This document shows positions 10,500 to 19,800 of a stretch of DNA of 64,000 bases, one piece after another. The DNA lies in assembly GCA_964035575.1 (NCBI GenBank), contig OZ037878.1:434001-498000 (forward strand), given 5' to 3'. Position numbers and translations under genes: made by a program. A model generated the notes under the pieces. The model was not told the DNA's origin and did no database searches. It worked only from the letters and a program-made list of their open reading frames with translations. How positions within the stretch are numbered: position 1 is the first letter of the stretch; every line of letters starts with the position of its first letter. The stretch is from Rhynchopus sp. YZ270_cl-10 (lineage: Eukaryota > Euglenozoa > Diplonemea > Diplonemida > Diplonemidae).

Positions 10500-12587
10500 T
10501 TATTGCGCCGGCTGAAACTGACTCAGCAAAATCCCCTCTATGCTCTGTGGGGTCGCGAGGGGGTTGATGTTGGCGTACTCCTTCATACGCTTGCCTTCGT
10601 TTACTAGGCGGATACGCACGCCCACTTCTTCTATGCCCATACGCTTGAAGTCTCTGGAGTCGAGCAGCGCGAAGGTGACAGCATCCAGCTCCGCAGCGGC
10701 GAAGTTTTGCATATACCGTTCTGCTTGCGCTGCAACGACTGCACGCACCACTGCAGGGTCCAGTGGAGGGGCGGCCACATGGTTCTTCTTGGTGTCCTCT
10801 GCAAGACGCTTCTGCTCTCGCGCGCGATGTACCTCGTCTATTGCCTGCTGTGATTCCATGTTCTTCCTTTCAACCATCAACAGAATGTCCTCTCGTGGAC
10901 GTACCGCAACCTCCTTAACACGCTTCAGGTTTGTGATGGTTTGCTCCCATCTTTCGCGTTGTGAAACCCGCTCGGCACGACGTTTTTCAACAAATCTCAT
11001 TTTTTCTAGAGTTAATGTGTCACGCTCTTCCGAGGCCACGATGGAGGCCGCTTCAATGCGTTGTGCACGCCGGTCTGCCTCACCTTTCCGCTCGGTGTCC
11101 TCGTGGTCAAGCATCTGCTGCATCAGGGCACGCCATTTGTTTTCATTTTCCTGCTCGGTTTTGCGTTCTTCGGTGTGTTTGGTGTCGAGGAGGGTGTCTC
11201 TCGTTTGGTCGGACTCTTTACGTTGCTGCATTGCTTTTGCAAGCTCGGCGACCTCCGTTTGAAGCGACTCCAATCCATCACTCAAAAAGGTACGAATCTG
11301 CGAATGCGTCGTCCTCTGCTTCGCGCCAAGCATATCAGCTACAAGCCGTGCGGCAGAACCATTGTCGTTGTAGGCTGCATCAAGCACTTCGCGCACATCA
11401 CACCGCCTTGCCGTTCTCCTCTCTAAAAACGCCTCATCGCTTCGAGGCCCCAAACAAAAGGTATCATCCAAAGATTTCCGTTTCGACGTCTGAATTACAA
11501 CGTTTTGCCCCGCATTTAACAGTTTTTTTGTCCCTTCAAGAACCGCTCGATAGGTCGTCATCCCTCCAACCTGATGCATAAATTTCACAAAAGCGTCAGT
11601 TAAGGTTCGATTATTGCTATGCTTCGGATGGCTCCCAGAGACACAGATGATGTCGATATCGAGAGAAGGGTACTCTGGCTTGGTTAAATCCTCTTCCGAG
11701 AGGAGGGAAACCTTTTCGTTCACGTCGGTTGTCATCATGGTGTAGGGGAGGGGCGCGATGTTCCCACCATGGTGGAGATCGATGAGAAGGGTGACCCAGC
11801 AGTGTGGTGGGAGGCGGTTGAAAAGGGTTTCCCGGAGATCTGCTGTGTTGATGGGGCCTGATTGGCGGTAGTCTTCACAGCAAAGGGCGTGGGAGGTGCG
11901 TGAACCACTGCCTTGATCGGGGAAGACCAAAGCCTGCCCTGAGAAGGAAAAGAACACGCTGTCCCCCTCCTTCACCCCTGCCGCCAACCACCATAGCCCC
12001 GCCGTTATGTTCTCTCGTGTCGCTGCACTCTCGGTTTTATCGTCCCTCAATGCCACTACATCGCAGCGAAACCCCGTCTCTTTTAACATTCTCTCTACCG
12101 CATCAGGGTGTTCCACCCTCCCAGGCACCTCCTCTACAGTGTTCACATAAGAACACCCAACCAACACTGCTTTCTCCGCACCCAATACAGTTGCCCGCGG
12201 CTTTGCTGGGGGTGGATCCTTAGGCGAATCCGCCGGTAAAACGGGTGGAGGTGGGACTGCTGTGGGCGACCCTCCCTGTGGAGGTGCGGTTTGCCCCCCA
12301 GGGGTTGGAGGTGACCCAGCTGCTGGGGGTGGGGATGGTGAACCAGGTGTCGCAGGTGGGGGTGAACCAGAGGGTGGAGACTCAGGTGGTGGGGGTGGTG
12401 GAGACGCAGGCTCGGTTGTGGCGCCAGGAGACGCGGATTCAGTGGGCTGGTCTGCCTGTACAGGGGACTGCGATTGGGAAGGTGAAGGCGACGGTGGAGG
12501 AGGGGGTGAAGGTGAATTGGAAGGTGGCGGTGATGGTTCTGGAGGAGGTGGCGGTGGTGGTGAAGCAGGCGAGCCTTGGTTGGACAT
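10500..12587 (-). CDS. Caspase-fold protein lacking the catalytic dyad, with coiled coil and SAM-like domain, 695 aa
   Basis: Residues 1 to about 138 are a proline-rich tail (SPPPPPPP blocks). Residues from about 139 to 370 match the metacaspase p20 region: AEKAVLVGCSYV, an Asp-Ala-Val-Glu helix, and the two catalytic strands. Where metacaspases have a His-Gly after FSG, this protein reads FSGQAL. Where they have Asp-Ser-Cys-His-Ser-Gly, it reads LIDLHHGG. Both the His and the Cys of the dyad are therefore replaced and the protein should not be a protease. About 430-610 is highly charged coiled coil. About 625-685 (AAELDAVTFALLDSRDFKRM then GIEEVGVRIRLV) resembles a SAM domain. A scaffold or regulator role is inferred. 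The start ATG at 12587 begins MSNQGSP. Confidence 0.85.
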   Translation of the reverse strand: MSNQGSPASPPPPPPPEPSPPPSNSPSPPPPPSPSPSQSQSPVQADQPTESASPGATTEPASPPPPPPESPPSGSPPPATPGSPSPPPAAGSPPTPGGQTAPPQGGSPTAVPPPPVLPADSPKDPPPAKPRATVLGAEKAVLVGCSYVNTVEEVPGRVEHPDAVERMLKETGFRCDVVALRDDKTESAATRENITAGLWWLAAGVKEGDSVFFSFSGQALVFPDQGSGSRTSHALCCEDYRQSGPINTADLRETLFNRLPPHCWVTLLIDLHHGGNIAPLPYTMMTTDVNEKVSLLSEEDLTKPEYPSLDIDIICVSGSHPKHSNNRTLTDAFVKFMHQVGGMTTYRAVLEGTKKLLNAGQNVVIQTSKRKSLDDTFCLGPRSDEAFLERRTARRCDVREVLDAAYNDNGSAARLVADMLGAKQRTTHSQIRTFLSDGLESLQTEVAELAKAMQQRKESDQTRDTLLDTKHTEERKTEQENENKWRALMQQMLDHEDTERKGEADRRAQRIEAASIVASEERDTLTLEKMRFVEKRRAERVSQRERWEQTITNLKRVKEVAVRPREDILLMVERKNMESQQAIDEVHRAREQKRLAEDTKKNHVAAPPLDPAVVRAVVAAQAERYMQNFAAAELDAVTFALLDSRDFKRMGIEEVGVRIRLVNEGKRMKEYANINPLATPQSIEGILLSQFQPAQ

Positions 12588-13128
12588 TGTTAAAGGAAAA
12601 TGGTAATTATTTTGACAAAAAATGAAAAAAACCCCTCCACCTGTTTTGATGTAGGGTTGGATCTGTGTGGGAGATTTGAGAAAAAGCAGAAAGTAAAATT
12701 TATGTGTGTCGCTATTTTGAGATGGCCTCTTTGGGGGAAAAGAAAGCAGGGGGGTGTGGGGGGAGTGGGGGGGAAGGTAAAATTGAAAGACGAATTAGAC
12801 ATCTTTTCCTACAAGGTGTTATCGAGGGTCACACTCCGGTTGTAGGGGCGTGTTTTCGTCGTAACAGCGAGTGTTGTTTAGATCATGCCGGGGTTTTGCA
12901 ATTAACCCATATCAAAAATAGGAGAAAAGCCTTCAAAAAGGGTAAAAAAAATTTTTTTGCACGACACGCTCCAAGACCCGGCCCCGTATGTTCCCGTGCT
13001 GGGTATTTTTGGGGGGATTTGTGGATTCGTGTTTTATCGATCGCACAGAGATGCGCGGTTAAAAGTATAACGTTGTGAGGGGAAAAGACGTGGGGGAAGA
13101 GGAAAAAAGAAAAAGAAACCTTCTTAGT
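12588..13128. other. Intergenic spacer, no gene seen
   Basis: AT-rich and G-run-rich spacer between the caspase-like gene and the CCTAAG array. Open frames here have no recognisable protein features. Confidence 0.6.
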
Positions 13129-13688
13129 AAGATGATCCTAAGCCTAAGCCTAAGCCTAAGCCTAAGCCTAAGCCTAAGCCTAAGCCTAAGCCTAAGCCTA
13201 AGCCTAAGCCTAAGCCTAAGCCTAAGCCTAAGCCTAAGCCTAAGCCTAAGCCTAAGCCTAAGCCTAAGCCTAAGCCTAAGCCTAAGCCTAAGCCTAAGCC
13301 TAAGCCTAAGCCTAAGCCTAAGCCTAAGCCTAAGCCTAAGCCTAAGCCTAAGCCTAAGCCTAAGCCTAAGCCTAAGCCTAAGCCTAAGCCTAAGCCTAAG
13401 CCTAAGCCTAAGCCTAAGCCTAAGCCTAAGCCTAAGCCTAAGCCTAAGCCTAAGCCTAAGCCTAAGCCTAAGCCTAAGCCTAAGCCTAAGCCTAAGCCTA
13501 AGCCTAAGCCTAAGCCTAAGCCTAAGCCTAAGCCTAAGCCTAAGCCTAAGCCTAAGCCTAAGCCTAAGCCTAAGCCTAAGCCTAAGCCTAAGCCTAAGCC
13601 TAAGCCTAAGCCTAAGCCTAAGCCTAAGCCTAAGCCTAAGCCTAAGCCTAAGCCTAAGCCTAAGCCTAAGCCTCTGCTTGGTCACCTT
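13129..13688. repeat. 89-copy CCTAAG array inside a family A hairpin
   Basis: CCTAAG is repeated exactly 89 times (13137-13670, 534 bp). Read on the other strand this is the TTAGGC repeat of nematode telomeres. The flanks are not subtelomeric: AAGATGA (13129-13135) on the left and CTGCTTGG then TCACCTT (to 13688) on the right are precisely the two ends of the family A hairpin, which normally holds one CCTAAG followed by CCT. The array is therefore a unit expansion within a dispersed hairpin. The long open frames reading SLSLSL or LRLRLR are artefacts of the repeat. Confidence 0.93.
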
Positions 13689-14140
13689 GAAACGTTGTAT
13701 CAAAACATAGGATCGGGTAGGTAAGTAAAGTTGTTTTCCTTGATTGCACAAATTCTCCTGTTTGAGGAATGATTTGGCGACCGTATCGGCAATACTATTT
13801 CTCCTTTAAAGCAAGATTCGTAGGAATAAGAAAAAGAAAAAAAGAAAAGAGCTTTGCGCACTCGCAGACCAAAGAAAAGGATGAAACAACATTGTTGTTT
13901 CCTTCTCTCTCATCGATTTTTAGTACAACAAAACGATCGGACCAGACTTTATGCACACCCGAGAGGTGCTCTATGTTGTTGGGATGATTTGATCCACTCT
14001 GGGGACTCTTGTAGGGATAGGCAAAAGAGTCGTCCTCCCTGCATTTCGCCATGATCTAAGCTTTGTATCATTTGATGCTGTGCTGCAAAGCACAACACTG
14101 CAAAGGAAGCGCTTCGCGATCCGGGATTAAAAGAAAGGTA

Positions 14141-14795
14141 TTAAAAGAGGAACCTAAGCCTCTCATGCTTGGTCACCTCAAGTTGGCAAGACAAAATCAG
14201 AATAAGAGAAAGCGATGTGAAAAGGTGAAAAGAAAAAAAAAACGATCTGACGATGAGATGCTTGTAGTGAGAAGAAGAACTGCAAAAGAAGAAAAAAAAA
14301 AGGTGCATTCAAGTTTCTCCTTTCACAACAACAAAAAAACCCCCAAAGTCAGCAGTCTTCATTGCACAGAAAACACTCTTAAGGAAGGAAGCCTCTAATC
14401 TGAGGCAGCATGGGAGAAAGCATTAGTCGTTTTCGGATATTGTCAATCACCGTGATCACTGTGATATTTCTTTCTCTCTCCCCTTCCAAAAGAAACTGTA
14501 GTTATTAATGCAGGCACCTCCGACTGACCCACGTATGCTGCCAGCCATCCGGATGAAAGCACAAAAAAAAAGCATCAAAAGAAAGAAAAATTGTGATACC
14601 ACCTTGCATGCCGGTGAGTCACCTCCAACAAATAACAAAAGTGAAAAAACGCCCTAAAAATAAAGAGAAATCATAAAAGATGACGTTTTCGCATATCTAA
14701 AAAAAAGTGAAGTTGCTACAGTGCAAACGCCTCTGGGACGCAGACAAAAAAAAGGTTTATTAGATGAACCTATGCCTCTCTGTGCTTAGTCACCT
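14141..14795. repeat. Hairpin motifs A, B and A
   Basis: Family A at 14141-14178 (GGAACCTAAGCCTCTCATGC, then TTGGTCACCT), family B at 14493-14562 (ACTGTAGTTATTAATGCAGG ... CCATCCGGATGAAAGCAC) and family A at 14753-14795 (TTAGATGAACCTATGCC, then GTGCTTAGTCACCT). A weaker A-like copy is at 15385-15421. The whole of 13689-15558 is AT-rich spacer without a gene that I can support. Confidence 0.75.
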
Positions 14796-15558
14796 CGGTC
14801 AAAAGGGATCAAACAAATGAAAGATCCCTATATGGGCGTACGGGAAGGGAGTGTATAACACCGAAATGGATGCAAAAGACGAAGTGGGTAAGTATTGGAA
14901 AGAATGTACATTTATTTCTTTAGCTCTGTGATCTCACTGCGTCTGTGAAGACGCCTCTCGTCCAACAGTGAGACGGCGCTATTATTTATTTATTTTTGCG
15001 AAATAAACAAATGAGAGAATGCAGATGAATGTTCCTCTTGTGCAAATAGTTACCAATCATCGTCGTGCTATACGTATCGGTATAAAACAAAACAAAAAAA
15101 AAGCGTCATTTGTCGTTCCCTCACCCCCCTTCTTGTAGTTGTTTGATGCACAACCTCTGTGGACGCCAGGCATGATTAAATTCGTTTACTTTTTACCAAC
15201 TAATCCCTACTTCCTTTTTGAAAGGTTTATTTTCCTTCAGAAACCCTATGTAAAGGATATCAAAAACAAATCAAAAACAAAACAAAAACAAAAACGAGCA
15301 GCGGCAGAGCTGAGAGAACAATTGAAAAAAAGCTCAGACCGAAAAAAAAAAAATCGATTCGTTCAAAAAGAGAAAATTTCATATGGGAAATCAAAGCTTC
15401 TCTGTTTAGTATTTAGTCACCAAAAATAACAACAACCTCTGTTTTGAGAACACGGTTCCGAACTCCCCAACTTCACTCTGACTTACCACGCCCCCAAAAA
15501 CAAACATCCAACCTCCGTACATTAATTCTTTTTTTCGATTTTTTCAAAAAAAAAACGA

Positions 15559-16626
15559 TTAGTACGCTGGCTCTGGGTTTTCTTGCGAAACACGACGGAC
15601 CCTCACGAGAAATTCTGGGTAGACCTTAGACCGGTCGAAGACAACAAACTCGCGTGCAGTTTGGGGGATTTCTGCTAAGACACTGTCCATCATCACATGC
15701 CCCTCTGTGCAGTCCACATGACCCTCCACACAGGGGGGACGACGGTAGAGCTCCCTCTGTGGCTGAGGCTCCAACTTTCGCACGAAGGGCTTCCCCAAGA
15801 GAACTCTGCATATGAAGAGGTCGCAGAAGCCGTCCTCCGCTTCCTCCATGTACTGGTCGCTTTTGCTTGCGTTTTCTGCAAAGTACAGCCCCGCACCGTG
15901 CCTCCCGCTGCGTGTCACCCTCTCGTCCATTCCCTGTTTGCATATGATATCGGCAATGCTCTTTTTTGTCCCATGAAACAGATGTGCTTCGTTCAGCATA
16001 ACATTCAACGGTTCTTTCAAACAGCCGTCAGGAAACGCGGCAGCAGAAGTAATCCGATCGACCCTCGCCACGGTGCTGGTTGCAATCTTTTCTTCAAGCT
16101 GTGTCTGGTGGAAACGGTAGGCCCGCCACAACCGAGTATGTTCAACACGCACAACCCGCACCACCTGAAGGCCCGCGGAAGCCCCCGGTCTTGTCTCTTT
16201 GAAACTGAGATCATAGGTGCGGTTTATCATGCCCTGCACCATCTTCCCCACCTTTTTCGTTACATCAACGAGCTTACCACAACGCAGCTCTTTGCGTCGT
16301 TGCGTCTCTGGTCCTGGGGGTTTCGGCTCGACCAGCTGGGGTGTGAAGCAGCGTGCAAAGGCGCCCATCCCTCGCTTTGCTTGGGTGATGAAGATTGCAG
16401 ATTTGTTCTCTATGTACTTAGCACTCCGCAGGGGCGCCCAGGCCTTAAGGTGTGTATCATAGAGGTAGGTACGGTGGGCATGGAATTTGTATGGAGCGCC
16501 TACTTCACGTTCGAAGAGCTCTGTTCCTCGCTTCACAATGCAGTTGAGAGATGGTCGGGTGGCAAATGATGTGCTCAGATGCACCTTTTTGCCTTCTAAG
16601 TCTGCAGATAGAGTCAAAGTGTACAT
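15559..16626 (-). CDS. Poly(ADP-ribose) polymerase with BILBO1-like N-terminal domain, 355 aa
   Basis: The catalytic domain (about residues 150-350) carries the H-Y-E signature of ADP-ribosyltransferases: LFHGTKKS (His), GAGLYFAE (Tyr) and AREFVVFDRSKVYPEFLV (Glu). It is tankyrase-like in layout and should transfer ADP-ribose from NAD+ to proteins. Residues 1-83 are not a usual PARP partner. They fit the ubiquitin-like N-terminal domain of trypanosome BILBO1: RPSLNCIVKRGTELFEREVG, then YLYDTHLKAWAPL, then AIFITQ. The EF-hand gene at 19801-21030 has the same domain. No zinc fingers or WGR domain are present. It is one uninterrupted frame with ATG at 16626. Catalytic assignment is firm; the N-terminal domain is inferred from pattern. 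Confidence 0.9.
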   Translation of the reverse strand: MYTLTLSADLEGKKVHLSTSFATRPSLNCIVKRGTELFEREVGAPYKFHAHRTYLYDTHLKAWAPLRSAKYIENKSAIFITQAKRGMGAFARCFTPQLVEPKPPGPETQRRKELRCGKLVDVTKKVGKMVQGMINRTYDLSFKETRPGASAGLQVVRVVRVEHTRLWRAYRFHQTQLEEKIATSTVARVDRITSAAAFPDGCLKEPLNVMLNEAHLFHGTKKSIADIICKQGMDERVTRSGRHGAGLYFAENASKSDQYMEEAEDGFCDLFICRVLLGKPFVRKLEPQPQRELYRRPPCVEGHVDCTEGHVMMDSVLAEIPQTAREFVVFDRSKVYPEFLVRVRRVSQENPEPAY

Positions 16627-16835
16627 TTTTTTTTTGATTTTGCTGTGGTGTGTGTGTGTGGGTGGGTGGGTGAATTGTTGATTTGGGCATTTGAAAAGGG
16701 GGTCAAGGAGGAGGAGGAGGAGGAGGGGGGGGAGAAGGGATTTCAGATTTTTTCAACAACCTCAGATGGGAAAACAATGATCAAAAAAGACGGCCCAACA
16801 TTGGACTGCCGAAGGAGTTTTTTTTATTTCTTCTT

Positions 16836-17789
16836 CTAGTTGGTCTTGGTCTCCTTGGCGGCAACCTTGCGGGAGTCGGCGGCCTTCTTGCGGAGGGACG
16901 CGATCTGGGAGCGGCGGGCCACCATGGTGTAGTAGGCGGTACGGCTCTCCTTGGAGGAGACGTGGCGGGTCTTCAGGGCGGCGCGACGGCGGCGACGGCG
17001 CTGGCGGGTGACGTCGGTGACAAGACGCTGGATCTTGGGCGCCTTGGAGTGTCCCTTAACCTCACGGCGGATCACGTACTTGCGCACGTCGTCCTCCTTC
17101 GACAGGTCGAACAGCTTGCGGATGTGCACGGCACGCTTGGGCCCAAGACGGCGGGGCACCTGCTTGTCGGTCACTCCCTCGAGCTCGTTCTTGCCCTTCT
17201 GCACAATGATCAGGTTGAGCACGGAGATGTCGCTTCCCACGATGCATCCACGCACGGACTTCCTGTTGCGCTCTCCCGCGCGTCCACGCCACGCCTGGTA
17301 GCCGATCTCACCACGGGTCAGGAGCAGCTTGACACGGCTGTTGGTGAGGACTCCCTGCTTCATGGGGAATCCCTGCTTGTCAGATCCTCCGGAGATACGG
17401 AAGACGTATCCCTCGTACTTGTCTCCGAGGAGGGAGCCCTCGAACTCCTGTGGGGTGGGGGTGGTGTGTGCATGATGTGCTACGTATTCTCAAGATGGGT
17501 CTTCTCAACAAAGCTTTTTGTAAGCTTGGACAAAAAGAACGTGTGCATTGCCAAATGCAATGCTAAAAAGGTCACACACTCCAAGGTGGTGCGCACGCAG
17601 GGCAACACCGACTCGAACTTCATCGGACTTAAAGTGAGGAAATCAGCCACGTCTGGTGGCAAGTAATCAGAGCTTGTCTGTACATACCTGTGCGACGCGC
17701 TTGTCAACGATGCGCTGCACTGCCTTGTCGTCATCCAGCTCGAAGGTCTTCTGGGATCCAGACTCGGGGTTGGCGATGTTCAACTTCAT
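16836..17789 (-). CDS. RPS6: Ribosomal protein S6 (eS6), one intron, 237 aa
   Basis: Exon 1 17688-17789 (34 codons, [20 protein letters not shown]...) joins exon 2 16836-17447 ([20 protein letters not shown]...). The intron is 17448-17687, 240 bp, GTATGT...CCACAG, phase 0. The product is the small-subunit protein eS6: the conserved [14 protein letters not shown] and [15 protein letters not shown] blocks are present and the C-terminus is the usual basic helix. Length fits the family (about 235-250). Synonymous sites are strongly G/C-ended, as expected for high expression. The start is fixed by the canonical N-terminus. The intron holds an antisense open stretch (see findings). Confidence 0.98.
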
Positions 17790-17848
17790 TTTATGTGGTT
17801 AAGTGTTTTCCCTTCTGGTGGTGTCGGGTGAATGGCTGTGTTAAAAAA

Positions 17849-17890
17849 AGTTTGTGAGATAACCCTAAGCACCACACTCGCTATCGCACA
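17849..17890. repeat. Family A variant upstream of RPS6
   Basis: GTTTGTGAGATAACCCTAAG followed by CACTCGCTATCGCACAT. It lies 60-100 bp upstream of the RPS6 start, in the position where the leader or trans-splice region of that minus-strand gene would be. It shares the CCTAAGC core with family A and a TTCGTTATC-like tail with the copies at 10211 and 54640. Confidence 0.55.
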
Positions 17891-18088
17891 TCAGCTGCAC
17901 TGATGCTCAACGGTGATGTCGGGGGGAAAGATCGAATCTATGGGGAGGGTAGAAAGTGGGGTAGTATTTTTGCCTTTTTTTTATTTAGATAGTCCCGCGG
18001 CCCTCATTGTCCGCGGGGTCTCGTTTCCGTTTCCCTGTCAGTGTGCTGCTGCTGCTGCTTCGCTCATGCACTGCGAGAACCATCCCCT

Positions 18089-19510
18089 TCAAGCCCTCCA
18101 TCTCCTTCGGGTAAATGCCTGCAATCACACGGACATCCTGTCGTATTTTAGTTGCATTTTTTGTATGTTTCGTTCAAATATTTTCCCCAAACTCCCACAA
18201 AGTCCTGCAGTACTACATACCTTCACCATGCTGTCACTCGCCTCCGTTGTCATATCGATGCTTAGCAGATGCCGTGCCATGACTGACAGGGGGGTATACC
18301 AATCTGTTGATATCGTGGATTATTTTTTGAAAATTTGGTTGTATTAGTGCAGCCACCCTGGAGCACCACCTCCACTATTTTCAATTATGCACTATTCAAT
18401 TCTCTTCTACAAAATCAACGAGATCAGTCCTCACATATAATACATACCTGCCTTTGGTATGCGCGACACCGACAACGCTGCGAGCGCCACCGGTGTTGGC
18501 AACCACCCTGCCATGGCGCAGATCTCCGCACACTCCGCTACCAACCCCTTTGCGCTCTCCGCAGCCACCCCCCTTGGGAAAGGGATGCCCACACAGCACA
18601 ACAGCGCAACCAGATGCGGCGCCCATTCACGCAGCTGTGCAGACGCCTTCAGATCCTTCTCCTCCTCAAGGTCCTCCCCGCCCCGCATCCCCGCAATACT
18701 AGCCTTGAGAAGCGGGAAGATCCATGCCTTTGCGTGCATCAACTCCTTTCCTGATAGGGCAACGCAGGGAGGAATCGCAGGCGCTGCTGCAGCCCCTTCT
18801 GCGGTCGACATCCGTGCAAGGAATAACCAATCATCCACCTGTTGCCTCACCTTTCCTGCTTCGGGGAGTAACGCTAATAACCGCACTGCGCATCGTTTCC
18901 CTAACCCTGCGTACTGCGAGATTACACCAGAAAACGCAGAAATCAGCCTTTTTTGGGATTTCTCTGCGTCTCCCACATTTGGCACCTCCTCCTCCCCCCC
19001 CTCTCGGTGCACAGACAACAACAGAACGTCACGCAACCCTGCTCTGGAATACGCAACCGGCAGGGGTATGTCCTTTGCAGTCAATCCAACAAACCGTTTT
19101 TGTGCATGAACGCTCTTCGCCTTTTCGTGGCAGAGGGTTGGTGCAATGACGATGCTGGACACAATGTGATCTGCAAGCATGTCTTGCACCGAGGTGCAGA
19201 GGGGTTCTTCGAAGCAAATTGAGACCGCTTCGGTTGCGGCTAGCAACGCGGCGTTGAGCGTCGCATCGGGTACGTCTGCAGTAGCGACGTATAACGCATA
19301 AGATACCAACCAAAGGGCAAGCTCCTCGCTCAGGAGAAGTGCCGTTTCGGATGCAGTTTCCAGTCTTTCGAGAAGTCTGCATTGTGTGTCCGCATCTGAC
19401 GACAGAAGCAGCTCCCCGGCAACCCGCCGCCACTCATCAGCATCACCACTGCCAAGCAACGCATTGACTCTGCCTTGCGCTACCGTGGTATCATCTTCGA
19501 GGTGGGTCAT
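18089..19510 (-). CDS. Uncharacterised helical protein with three exons, about 391 aa
   Basis: Exon 1 18448-19510, intron 18304-18447 (GTATGT...CAACAG), exon 2 18221-18303 (reads DWYTPLSVMARHLLSIDMTT...), intron from 18220 (GTATGT). With the canonical GCAG acceptor at 18119-18121 the last exon adds nine residues (AFTRRRWRA) and stops at 18089. An alternative AG at about 18106 would give a 40-residue tail with a GKRKRD nuclear signal. The product is almost all helix, rich in Ala and Leu, without membrane segments, and resembles HEAT/armadillo-type repeats (inferred). I do not recognise the family. The ATG at 19510 starts MTHLEDDTTV. Intron 1 contains a family D hairpin. Confidence 0.75.
18322..18378. 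repeat. Family D motif inside an intron
   Basis: TTTTTTGAAAATTTGGTTGT then TTAGTGCAGCCACCCTGGAG, closing with CCACTA. It matches 1281-1332 and 46962-47015. This copy lies in intron 1 of the gene at 18089-19510, so it is transcribed and removed. Confidence 0.7.
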
Positions 19511-19800
19511 CCCATCCCTCCCTAATAGGGGAATTTGTAGGTGAAAAAAAAAGAAAGTGAAGTGTTGGTGATATACCCTCTGGGACGCAGGGAATGTGAC
19601 CGTGAAAAAAAATTTGTTTCAATTGAAGAGCAAATTGAAAGTGATGAGGTTGACAGTGCAAAACTCAGTGGTTCTGCAAAAAGAAAGGACTAAAGAGAAA
19701 AACAAAGAGGGAGGGTAAAAACGTCATTTTTTAATACTGGGATTTTTTTTGTTTGTTCTGTCACTATAACTTCTGTCATCATTTTTTTTCCCTTCTTCTC

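Noticed and set aside
13137-13670. Interstitial telomere from a chromosome fusion
   Set aside because: No head-to-head junction or subtelomeric sequence is present, and the flanks are the two ends of a family A hairpin.
13059-13751. Long open frames reading Leu-Arg or Ser-Leu repeats on both strands
   Set aside because: They are translations of the hexamer array. A 6-bp unit without stops leaves all frames open; no start context or protein family supports them.
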